Assembly: GCA_036924285.1 (NCBI GenBank)
Contig: JAYKYS010000023.1
Location: 620,001 to 684,000, forward strand
Source: Asterella californica
Taxonomy: Eukaryota; Streptophyta; Marchantiopsida; Marchantiales; Aytoniaceae
Direction of reading: 5' to 3'
Length of the DNA stretch: 64,000 bases
In this document: positions 55,666 through 64,000 of the stretch, piece after piece
How the letters are laid out: each line of letters starts with the position of its first letter
Position numbering within the stretch: position 1 is the first letter of the stretch
Notes under the pieces: generated by a model
Databases searched by the model: none
What the model was told of the DNA's origin: nothing
Seen by the model: the letters and a program-made list of their open reading frames with translations, nothing else
Made by a program: the position numbers and the translations under genes

Positions 55666-56469
55666 CGCCGCACTAGAAGAAGGTACATACTAATAGCTAC
55701 TAATTATGCAACGAAGATGGTTGAAGCAGCAACTACCAAGAAAGATGACGCAGCTACTGTGGCTGAGTTTTTGTACACACAAATCATTACTCGATATGGA
55801 TGCCCACTGGAGTTGGTGAGTGACAGAGATACACATTTTTTTAACAAGATGATAGAGGAACTGACAGACTACTTTGGTATAAAACACCGGAAGACAACAC
55901 CGTACAATCCAAAAGCTAATGGATTGACGGAGAAGTCTAATGGAGTGTTGTGCAAGATTCTGAACAAGATTCTGTATGATTGGGATACAAAGTTACCAGC
56001 TGTCTTGTGGGCGTTTCGAAATGCAGAGAAGATAACGACCCGTCAGACACTCTTTTTCCTAACATATGGTATGACACCGATCATGCGAGTTGAATTTGAT
56101 GTACCTACTTACAGAATCTTGTATGAAGATAGGTTGTCAGTGGAGGAGAGCCAACTATTACGACTCAAGAGTCTGATGACACTTGAGGAGGATCGTGAAG
56201 AGTCCAAACGACTAACAGAGATCATTCAAATGAAGCGGAAAGAGAAGCACGATAAGAAGATTCGCAAGGTGGACATCAAAGATGGAGATTTAGTGCTGCT
56301 GTATGACAGTAGGTACACAAAATTTCCAGGAAAGTTACACTTACGTTGGATGGGCCTTTATAAAGTAACGTGTCGTTATAGTAATAGTTTTATTCAGTTG
56401 GAGGAACTCGATGGAACATTGTTAGCCACCCGAGTCAATGGGTGGAGAATCAAGAGATACTACTCTTAA
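55666..56469 (+). CDS. element C integrase, catalytic core and C terminus
   Basis: Open to the natural stop TAA at 56469. Contains YILIATNYATK, LVSDRDTHFFNKMIEELTDY (second Asp) and TTPYNPKANGLTEKSNGVL (Glu region). The C-terminal DNA-binding part has VDIKDGDLVLLYDSRYTKFP and LHLRWMGLYKV, then NGWRIKRYYS. No chromodomain. The first catalytic Asp lies before the solo LTR at about 53435, so the enzyme is split. Confidence 0.8.
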   Translation, partial: RRTRRRYILIATNYATKMVEAATTKKDDAATVAEFLYTQIITRYGCPLELVSDRDTHFFNKMIEELTDYFGIKHRKTTPYNPKANGLTEKSNGVLCKILNKILYDWDTKLPAVLWAFRNAEKITTRQTLFFLTYGMTPIMRVEFDVPTYRILYEDRLSVEESQLLRLKSLMTLEEDREESKRLTEIIQMKRKEKHDKKIRKVDIKDGDLVLLYDSRYTKFPGKLHLRWMGLYKVTCRYSNSFIQLEELDGTLLATRVNGWRIKRYYS

Positions 56470-56491
56470 GTGTTCGCGGGGTCGCTTCACA

Positions 56492-56507
56492 ATTGAGAGG
56501 GGGAGTA
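56492..56507 (+). promoter_or_regulatory. polypurine tract of element C
   Basis: ATTGAGAGGGGGAGTA directly precedes the 3' LTR (TGTGAAGCC at 56508), the expected site for priming of the second DNA strand. Confidence 0.8.
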
Positions 56508-59500
56508 TGTGAAGCCTTGATTTTTCGTTTTGTTAATTAATTGATTAGTTGTAAAGTTAATAAGAAGAATAGATGATAGAAGATAGAAGATATGAGTAGA
56601 ATAGTGTTAATTAGAAGTTTAGTGAAGAATCTATGTTCCGGGGCGAAGAGCTTTCTAACGATATATTGTGTGAGACAATCGGAGACCAAATGACAAAGTA
56701 CAACAGGCTAAGGAATGTCAGTCGTGAAGAGGAAACCCTAACTTCGGCACATGCGGGAAAACCTATCGCTAGATATAAGCCAAGTAAACAAAGCCATTTG
56801 TCTTATTGTTTTACTATCTCCAGAGCGATAGCAGGAGCGCAGCGCGCCGCATTCTCTGATCGCCGAAGTACCTCTGCTTCGCCGAAGTCAGTTACTAGCG
56901 AAGAAGCCAATTAGAGAAAAAGAACTCAGTTATAGGCGAGGAAGCAAATTGCAACGAAGAATCTGTCTTCGAAGAAGCCTGTGGCAGCGATCTTCGATAA
57001 ATGCGAGGGATGCAGACGTATAAGCCACTGAGGCTCCGAGCATTGGAGGTCAATCGAGCAGCTCTTTGTCGCTATGAGAAGGAGCTCGAGGAGATGGGTT
57101 TGGCGTTCCTCTTACTTCCTTGGTGGGGGATGGTGTCGTCGAAGCTGGTGAACAAGTTGAGGATCTGTAAACACCATCCATCAGATGATTCCTATGGGCG
57201 ACCTTGCAATTGGACCGAAGCGCATTGGTCCTTTGTCTTGGGGATTGACGATGCAGGCAAGGAGGGCGATCTTCTCTTTGATAGTGTTTCAGCTGCAGCA
57301 TCGTCCGAAGCAGTGAAGAACTTCCCCAAGCTCTTCAAGAAATTACCTCAGGGGAGGAACGGTTACAAGACGAGCGATTATTGTAATCCGAAGAAGAGAG
57401 AGGTTGCTGATGCGATCATGGCGATCTTCCGGTCACGAAGAACGACTTATATCTCGAACTGGCAGATCAACTTTATCGAGCAGCTCTTCGTCGAGAAAAG
57501 AGCTCATCGGACGAGGATCTTTTATCTTCATGTGCAGAAGCTCTGGGAGGCAGAAGCATCGGAGCATTTGTCTCGGTGTTTTACATGGGGATGAAACTTA
57601 TATCGGCCGAAGATCAGAAGAGATTAGGCTTCACAGCAGCCGAAGAAGACGAGTTCGAGGTCGCGCAGACTCCAGCCAGAGATCACAACTCGAGAAGTTC
57701 TTTGACGAAGTCATCGCCGAAGAAGCAGCGACCGAAGTAGCGACCGAGACAGCGCAAAGGCAAGACGCGTCGACTTCAGTAGCAGTTCCAGAGAAGGCAA
57801 CCGAGGAGGTGAATCCGAACGAGGATGAAGATGTGGTCGAGGTATCTCCTCCGGTCCGAAGAAGTGGAAGGAAGAAGCCTTTAGAAGAGACACCGGGATC
57901 CGCACAGAAGTCGAGGAAGAAGATGAAGATGACCAATACAGTTTGTGTCGATGGGGAAGCAGCGGACGAAGAGGCTACTAAGGAAACTGAAGAAGAGGAC
58001 ACTCCTCGGATGGAGAAGAACGATAGTGCACCAAAGACTGTCCTTCCCTTATCGGCAATAGGAGAGATAGAACAACTCTCTTCTTCGGCGAAGTACATCT
58101 AGGAGGTAGTTGTGCCACTGCTACAGAGCTTAGAAGGCAACCGAAGGACGTACGAAGAAGTTAGCGGTCGGAAGCTAAATTTAGCGGAGTTAGTGCATAC
58201 GATGCACTTCGGTCGAGGTAACTGACAAGAGGAGAAGGAGAACTTACGAGCAGCTCTCCTCATGGCACAGAAGGAGACCAAAGCAAAGACCGAAGAACTC
58301 AAGAATGTGACTTCGGAGAAAGAAGAACTTCTTCAGCAGAAGTTGGATCGGGAGGGAGAACATAAGAAGGTTCTTTCTCTAACGAAGAAGGAATTGGAAG
58401 AGATGCGCGCGCAGCGGAACAGGAACCAAGACATCGTCGCTGAGATGACAAAGGAAGTCGAGGACTTAAAGCGCCCTATCATCAAGGCTGAGGAGCTGAG
58501 CGTTCAACTTCGGAGTAGGGTTGAACCGACGTTGAAGAACTACTTCGCCACCGATTTGGATACCTCAGAGTTAGACTTTCTTCGACAGATACGAGAGGAG
58601 TTCATCGCTGCAGATGTAGAGGATGCGTCGGCAAAGAACCGAGTAGCTAGGCTAGGACAACGGGTAGTTAGAGAGCTTAAGGAGGTTAGAGCGAGTGTTG
58701 AGTTGTCAGTTAGTGAGATAGGTAGAGAGTTAGCGATAGGAATTGGTGTCGTTCTTAGTGTTGTTTCAGGCACAGGATCTTCATCCGATGGACCAGAAGT
58801 ACTCTCGACTTCTTCGGGAAGATCTGTCATCTTCTATGTGTTTTATCATTTTTTGGATTTTCTATTTCCTGAGTTTGCGGAGCCATTGTGTTTGTCAACT
58901 TCGGGGATTTACCTACGAAGTATCGTAGTTTGCTGTGGTAAGAATTAGTCTGGGTGCCGAAAGATTTGCTGTCGACATTTGAAATCAGAGTAAGACGTTT
59001 ATAGTGAGGACTAAGAATAGACCAGCATCTGCGAGGTTAGTTTGCTACGAAGACGTTTTTGGGCGAAGTTGACTTCGGAGAGAGTTGTTCTTTGGTGAGA
59101 ACATTTTGGAAGAAGTTGAACCTGGTACTTCGGCGGAAGAAGAGTCTTCTTCGTCAGAGATTTCCGAGGGCAGTAGTAGTGAAAGTAACTTAGTGTGAAG
59201 ACACTTAGCGTTTATGGTGATGAAAGCTACCTAATAGCACTTCAGCAGTACTTCCTCGTTTGACATTTACCTCCGTGGCTCTGTTTCTCTGTTGTTTATC
59301 TATTTCTTGAGGTCCCTGACCTATTTTGTATCTGTTACTTTGTTTGTCAGGATTATCAACTCTGTCTTGTTGGATAGACATGAGTTTGATCTCTACCGGG
59401 ACTTATTTCTGTCCGTGAGAATAAAAGACAACCATAAAGAATCACCTTTATTACACGTTTACTACTTTTGGATGATTTTTACTTGCATCTCCGTGGGTTC

Positions 59501-59551
59501 GATCCTTAAATTACTACTTTCAAGCATCTTTTGGTTTTCTGGTGTGTTACA
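56508..59551 (+). repeat. element C 3' LTR (3044 bp)
   Basis: TGTGAAGC ... GTGTTACA. Compared with the 5' LTR it lacks about 60 bp near its start and about 46 bp containing the TATA box at 58834, besides small indels and substitutions. Confidence 0.93.
57001..58948 (+). pseudogene. decayed copy of the U3-encoded protein in the 3' LTR
   Basis: Same protein as at 45354, broken by a 10-bp deletion near 57554, a one-base loss near 57684, a TAG at about 58099 and a TGA at about 58223 (TGG in the 5' copy). The TATA-region deletion removes the normal stop, so the frame runs on to 58948. Long stretches of coiled coil stay open between lesions. Confidence 0.85.
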
Positions 59552-60767
59552 GCTATCAACCGTGAGATGCGTTGATCGTCTCACTCCATCGTGTGTGCGC
59601 TTAAGCACCTCTCTCGATAACAAGTTCGTCTATCACAACCGTGGACGATGTGCACGAGATCATACTCTCGCTGCATCCAACAACACTGCTGGTCCAACCC
59701 AAGACCGCACTTGGTGCACACTCGTCATCATTTGTGTACGAGCATCACCCAACAAAGAAACGTTCTCCAAGATGTACGCTGGAGAATCCACTTGATGCAT
59801 TTGGAGATGTCGTAAGATCTGTAACATCTCCCAAAACATCCTAGATCGCGGGTCATGTAAACCCTGACCTCTCTCAGCATGTGTGTGACATTGACATGGC
59901 CATCCGGCTATCATCAAGTGAATGGTGCCAACAAACGTCAGATCCTGTGCCCTCAGCAGCGAAATATCTGACGGTAATGCTTGCTGGTATCCTCTAACAG
60001 CTGATATGGGCAACAACTCAGGATATCTCTGCCCCAGACGTGCCACATGTCGCAATGAGATTGCGTCTCGCAATCTCATCTCTCTCCACATACAAGTATC
60101 GTTGTACTTGTATGCCTGCCTGCAATACCGCAGCCAAACCTGTGCTGATCTCTCCAAACAGCTCGAGCACATATACACCCTCCTCTGGATACTGCCACAC
60201 AATGAGAGTCGTATCCAACGGTGATAAGATCACAGGGCCAGTAGCAGGAACAACCATTTGTTCCTCTACTGATGGTATAAAGGCTTCACTCCAAGCCTGC
60301 TGCACCAACTGATCAGCGTACTGCTACAACCCTCCACTCGAACTCCAGAGTGGAACATCCAAGGCAGATGGTACTAACGTAGACATGCTAGACATGTCCT
60401 CCACGTCCTCAAAGACCGGAGCATCCTCCGCATGGGCATTGTCCTCCAACAACTCGTCCGGCCAAGTGATGACCGAACTGAACCCTGCAACGGATGTCAT
60501 CGTCCCTGGTGTAGGCTCCGTCGTCCCAACTCTAGCACTGAACCGCACTGGTAAGCAGCTCACTCGTCCCTCATCGGACTGCCAATCTGGTCTATAAGAT
60601 GCTGTCTCTGCCCAATAGTCGATCACGAACCCCATAAGGTATAACACAGCACCTCCAACCAATACATCATAAGACTCTGCGGCTGTAACGATGGCCTTGG
60701 CCCTCATCATAGAGTCATCCGTGAGGTGATCTGACCGAACTCTCATCGTCAACATCTCACGTGTCAT
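59552..60767 (-). pseudogene. N-terminal and catalytic part of a retrotransposon-borne cytosine-5 DNA methyltransferase
   Basis: Reads from 60767 leftward. An upstream segment (AAESYDVLVGGAVLYLMGF, DYWAETASYRPDWQSDEGR) is followed, after a TAG at about 60318, by motif I (YVLELFGEISTGLAAVLQAG; usual FGG is FGE) and YLYVERDEIARR. A frameshift at a 10-bp palindrome (60056-60078) leads to the catalytic motif IV (MIAGWPCQCHTHA), then DDPRS-like HDPRSRMFWEML and motif VI YILENV. Further lesions precede the junction with element C at 59556. C5 methyltransferases place methyl groups on DNA cytosines; LTR-element copies are known from several eukaryotic lineages. The C-terminal end lies at 44474-44794. 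Confidence 0.75.
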
Positions 60768-60768
60768 G

Positions 60769-61240
60769 TGTAGAGTCGTAACTCCTGATCCTCCTAGAGA
60801 TGTCTGTGACTCTCAAGCGTGCTACCGGTCCTGTCTCTCACCCAGGGTAAACCTCTGATGGCCTTTGGTGAGGCGCATCATAGAACTAGGAGGCCTCTGC
60901 TAAATCCAACTCTCGACATTCTCATATCTCTTTCTCACTGGGAACGAGAACTCTCATGAAGACGCAGAGATGAAAAACACACCCTTTATAGATATGGCCT
61001 AACGGCTCCCAAATGCAAAGCAAAGGGAGGATGAGAGGTCACTCCACAACCCCTCTATTTATACTACTGCAGATTTACCATGGTAACTACTTGTAAATCT
61101 GATTTACTGCAATTTACCGAGACCAAGTCAAAGGTAAAAGTCCTAAGTCAAGAGTAGATTTCTCCTCCTTTGACTCTACTCTAATAATTAGGATCCTTCT
61201 AGAAGTATAAAGGAATCTTTGAAAGAAATCTCGGATTGCT
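60769..61240 (-). repeat. LTR fragment related to element E
   Basis: Shares CCTGTCTCTCACCCAGGGTAAACC-type sequence, CTCTATTTATAC (minus-strand TATAAATAG) and CTTCTAGAAG near the end with the E LTRs, in the same orientation, but is clearly diverged. It abuts the methyltransferase reading frame on its left. Whether it is the 5' LTR of that element or a separate insertion is open. Confidence 0.5.
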
Positions 61241-61471
61241 CCTTATAAGACAAAATACTAACACATAATTGAGCCAAAAAGGTCAACAACCCTCTTGATT
61301 GTTTGACCCTTAAGTCTCTACAACCAATAAAAATCAGTCACGCATAAGACAAGAGTGTATTATTCACATCTTTGTCATTTTATGCACAACCAAACAAAAT
61401 AGTAGTTCTCACATTTTAGAATATTCTAATATTCTGTCCTCAAATACCTCCAACTCTAACTACTATTTTGT

Positions 61472-61980
61472 TTGGACTACCGTCTTATCAATCGACAGAT
61501 GAAGTCCGATAAGTATGTCATGCCGACACCTGAAGAGATCTTTGATGCAGTGGGGCATGTGAAGGTCTTCAGTACTTTGGATCTTCGAGCAAGGTATCAT
61601 CAGTTGTCAATGAGAGAAGAAGATAAGTCCAAGACAGCATTCTGGAGAATTGACTCTCACGGCAAGGATTGTTTGTATCAGTGGCAGTTCTTACCATTTG
61701 GGTTGAAGAACGCCACTGCTGAGTTTCAGAGGGTGATGGATAGGATCCTAGCTGGATTGGATTTTGTCAAATGTTATATTGACGACATCTTAATCTATAG
61801 TGCTATTGTGGAGGAGCACGAGAGACATTTACGAGATGTGTTCGAGCGATTGAGAGCTCATGGGTTGAAGTTACACCCTGGGAAGTGTAAATTCTTCAAG
61901 AGTTGGTAAAGTTATCTGGACCACACCATCTATCCAGGTGGGTTGGGTGTTCAACAGACGAAGGTTGAGGCTATTGCACG
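61472..61980 (+). pseudogene. Ty3/gypsy reverse transcriptase fragment
   Basis: Begins DYRLINRQMKSDKYVMPTPE, then FSTLDLRARYHQLSMREEDK, LPFGLKNATAEFQRVMDRIL, and the catalytic YIDDILIYS. A TAA at 61907 and the start of repeat family I at about 61982 end it. It is a different lineage from elements C and E (YIDD rather than FIDD), on the opposite strand to the methyltransferase. Confidence 0.9.
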
Positions 61981-61981
61981 T

Positions 61982-62822
61982 TGTCGTATTATACGTAGGT
62001 CTGTACAGTGAAAAGTATTGTAGAGAGATTTTTTTTCTTCTATATTGTATAAAGGAAGCTGCCCTGTAGCTTAACAAGCTAGGCAGGAGCTAAGCTGGGG
62101 TTATGCTTGGCAAGCTGCCCCCTAGCTTAGACTGAAATATCACCCTGAAAGAGATCAAAAGGCATCAGAATGCAGAGCTCGACGAGGAGAGCGACTTCAT
62201 GCTTCCAGTCTTGACAGAAAGTACTTTAAGTAATAGTTAGCACGGGTTTTAGACTGAGAAATATGTGAAAGAGAGAAATTCGTCGATTCTAGCTCGTGAC
62301 TCGAACTCAGAATCTGATAGTGTGAGCGTGTAGGTGTTCACAAATACTTGAGTTTTGACTCCTTGTTCATTAAAAACAGAGTTGGATAGAGAAGTTAGTG
62401 TAGGAAAGACTAGTAAAGATTTTACAAGAAAATTTCTTCAGGAAAACATATGTACAAAAATTTTTACCTTCTTGAACGGAACCAAAGGCCATCCCAATGA
62501 TAGGGCGCCTGCCTAGGAGGGAAGTCGTCTTAGGATCAATCCCCCCTGGCCTCTGATTCCTATTCCGGCATGTTGGCCTCCTGGAAGGGAGTCTATGTTG
62601 GATATGCAGCCACGTCCTGCATATCTAGGGACGAGAGACCGATATCTTCTTTAATCGTGAGCTTCCTGGCCTAAGCCTCCGCATGCCATCCTGAATATAC
62701 TATGGGAGATACCTGGTGCGCATATGGGGGGGCTATAAGCCCTGTGGGGCAGCCTCATAAGTTTGGGGCTTCGGTCTACATTGGATGGTTTGTAGTATAT
62801 TCAGGGTGGCATCAAGATGACA
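61982..62822 (+). repeat. repeat family I, copy 2 (LTR-like with tRNA-like segment)
   Basis: Inserted in the RT fragment. It matches 35153-35990, including CTGTACAGTGAAA, AGCTGCCC...TAGCTTA, a tRNA-like segment at about 62490-62555 (AGGGCGCCTGCCTAGGAGGG and GGATCAATCC) and TAAGCCCTGTGGGG. Ends are approximate. Confidence 0.55.
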
Positions 62823-62876
62823 CGGGAAACTTTTGCTGATTATTATGTACGCATAAGGACAGCAGGGGACCAGCTT

Positions 62877-63005
62877 AAGCTGGAAGATTACAACGGGAGC
62901 GGAAGATTACAGCGGAAGCTTGAAGCGGAAGATGACAACGAGAGCGGAAGATGACAGCGGAAGCTTGAAGCGGAAGATTACAGCGGAAGCGGAAGATTAC
63001 AGCGG
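62877..63005. repeat. GCGGAAGATTACA minisatellite
   Basis: Alternating short units AGCGGAAGATTACA, AGCGGAAGATGACA and AGCGGAAGCTTGA. Imperfect, non-coding. Confidence 0.8.
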
Positions 63006-63674
63006 TGTCGTGTGACGTGCTTTCTTATCTGGGAATACACCGAGTATCTAGCTGTAGAGAGTACGTGTCGCACTCCGTGACTCAGAACCAGCAACCACCC
63101 AAACCTCTCTCTGACCTCCAAGTACACTCTGAACTTATCTCGGTACGATATCCTCACGCCCTCTCGGCAGATCTCTCTCTTACTCGACTAGGAATAGAAC
63201 CGGGGTAACAAGCACGGGCAACCTGTTCCTGCCATCACCGCAAGCACTCTTGGGTCTGCTGGTCATCACTCCAGTCTCACCACAAGAGAAATACCAGCAC
63301 TCCTAATAGAAAAGAAACTAAGCGCAACGCCCGCACACAAATCCAAACCAAACCAACTGGGCGTACAAACAGGCATGCGAGTATGGAGAGGATCCAAACA
63401 CAGGAAATACAGTCAACAACTCTCCATACCCATGATCAAGTGCTCTGAAGCACCGGCAAAACCTCCAGGCCGACCTGTTCTCCAAAGAATCTTAACTCTT
63501 GCGCCTTTCGGAGCAAGAACCTCTCAACTTTACCCCGCTGTCATTCCTCAACCACAGCTCAGAATGAGATGAAACCAAGGCCAGCAGATAGCCTGTAGAA
63601 TAATCTCTCTATTAAGGTATTACATGCAGAGAGATCATCTCTGAGTTGGCATCTATGCCCTTCCAAAGTTCACT
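63006..63674. other. no recognisable gene
   Basis: Short open frames only, none with a recognisable product. Confidence 0.4.
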
Positions 63675-64000
63675 GTTTCTATAACACGATACTAATTCAA
63701 CAGAACTTTGCTGTTCGATTCCTCACAAACCACTAGATCAAAACAGCTCAAACTTCTCAGGAAGCTAATGTGTTACCATCATTACCACTCTGTAAAATTT
63801 CACCAGCAGATCTTCAACCAAACTCTCGGAACGATCAAGCCCTTATCGCTGTTTTTATAACATGATACTATTTCGACAGAACTTTGCTGTTCGACTCCTC
63901 ACAAACCGCTCGATCAAAACGGCTCAAACTTCTCAGGAAGCTAATGAGTCACCATCACTACCACTCTGTAAAGTTTCACCAGCAGATCCTCAACCAAACT
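63675..64000. repeat. 176-bp tandem repeat at the window edge
   Basis: The unit beginning GTTTCTATAACACGATAC (63675) recurs at 63851 as GTTTTTATAACATGATAC, with shared ACTTTGCTGTTCGA and CAGGAAGCTAATG. The second copy runs to or past the window end. A satellite-like length; copy number beyond the window is unknown. Confidence 0.75.

Larger units (their letters stand above)
44800..59551 (+). mobile_element. element C, Ty3/gypsy LTR retrotransposon with protein-coding LTRs
   Basis: 5' LTR 44800-47977, primer site at 47999, gag 48290-49836, nucleocapsid/protease 49981-51203, RT-RNase H 51512-52918, integrase 52959-56469 (split by a solo LTR), polypurine tract 56492-56507, 3' LTR 56508-59551. 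The 5-bp target duplication GCTAT is exact (44795-44799 and 59552-59556). No chromodomain is seen after integrase. Many stops and frameshifts affect the internal genes. Confidence 0.93.

Noticed and set aside
60385..60597. Plus-strand ORF opposite the methyltransferase
   Set aside because: A shadow of the minus-strand frame, which carries recognisable upstream and catalytic motifs.

Overview
The window reads as nuclear DNA from a green plant, most likely a repeat-rich streptophyte outside the flowering plants; I cannot name a species. Evidence: one clearly spliced host gene of the PLAC8/cell-number-regulator family (four exons, all junctions GT-AG and phase-consistent), plant-type Ty3/gypsy and Ty1/copia retrotransposons with tRNA-type primer sites, and a cytosine methyltransferase carried by a gypsy element. 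Apart from PLAC8, almost everything is transposable-element sequence, mostly decayed and nested.

Layout. 1-4.1 kb: PLAC8 gene on the minus strand and plain flank. 4.12-31.21 kb: a decayed DNA transposon with short terminal inverted repeats (16 bp plus a flanking TA). It has a Myb/SANT-like ORF near the left end and a PIF/Harbinger-type DDE transposase pseudogene near the right end, both reading inward. Between them are three arrays built on the word GTCGCACT and a spliced FCP1/SCP-like phosphatase pseudogene. About 19.5 kb of LTR retrotransposons (called B, D and E here) were later nested inside it (7.10-26.58 kb). 31.2-37.4 kb: a copia pseudogene, a repeat with a tRNA-like head, and a gag pseudogene. 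37.4-42.4 kb: LTR-like sequence, a solo LTR of family D, a gag start, and a chimeric LTR. 42.4-44.8 and 59.55-60.77 kb: two halves of one minus-strand gypsy element (K) that carries a DNA cytosine-5 methyltransferase domain. Element C (44.80-59.55 kb) split K and is flanked by the 5-bp duplication GCTAT. 60.8-64 kb: LTR fragments, a gypsy RT fragment and satellite-like repeats.

Two points stand out. First, element C has LTRs of about 3.1 kb, and an open 613-codon reading frame lies inside the LTR, upstream of the TATA box, so in U3. A recognisable, diverged relative of this protein occurs in family B on the opposite strand (12.46-14.85 kb). I do not recognise the protein; it has an N-terminal globular domain, an acidic linker and a long coiled coil. 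Second, the Harbinger-like unit combines a transposase, a SANT protein, GTCGCACT arrays and a phosphatase in one pair of inverted repeats. Most mobile-element genes here carry stops or frameshifts; the 5' U3 ORF and the SANT ORF are the conspicuous long exceptions.
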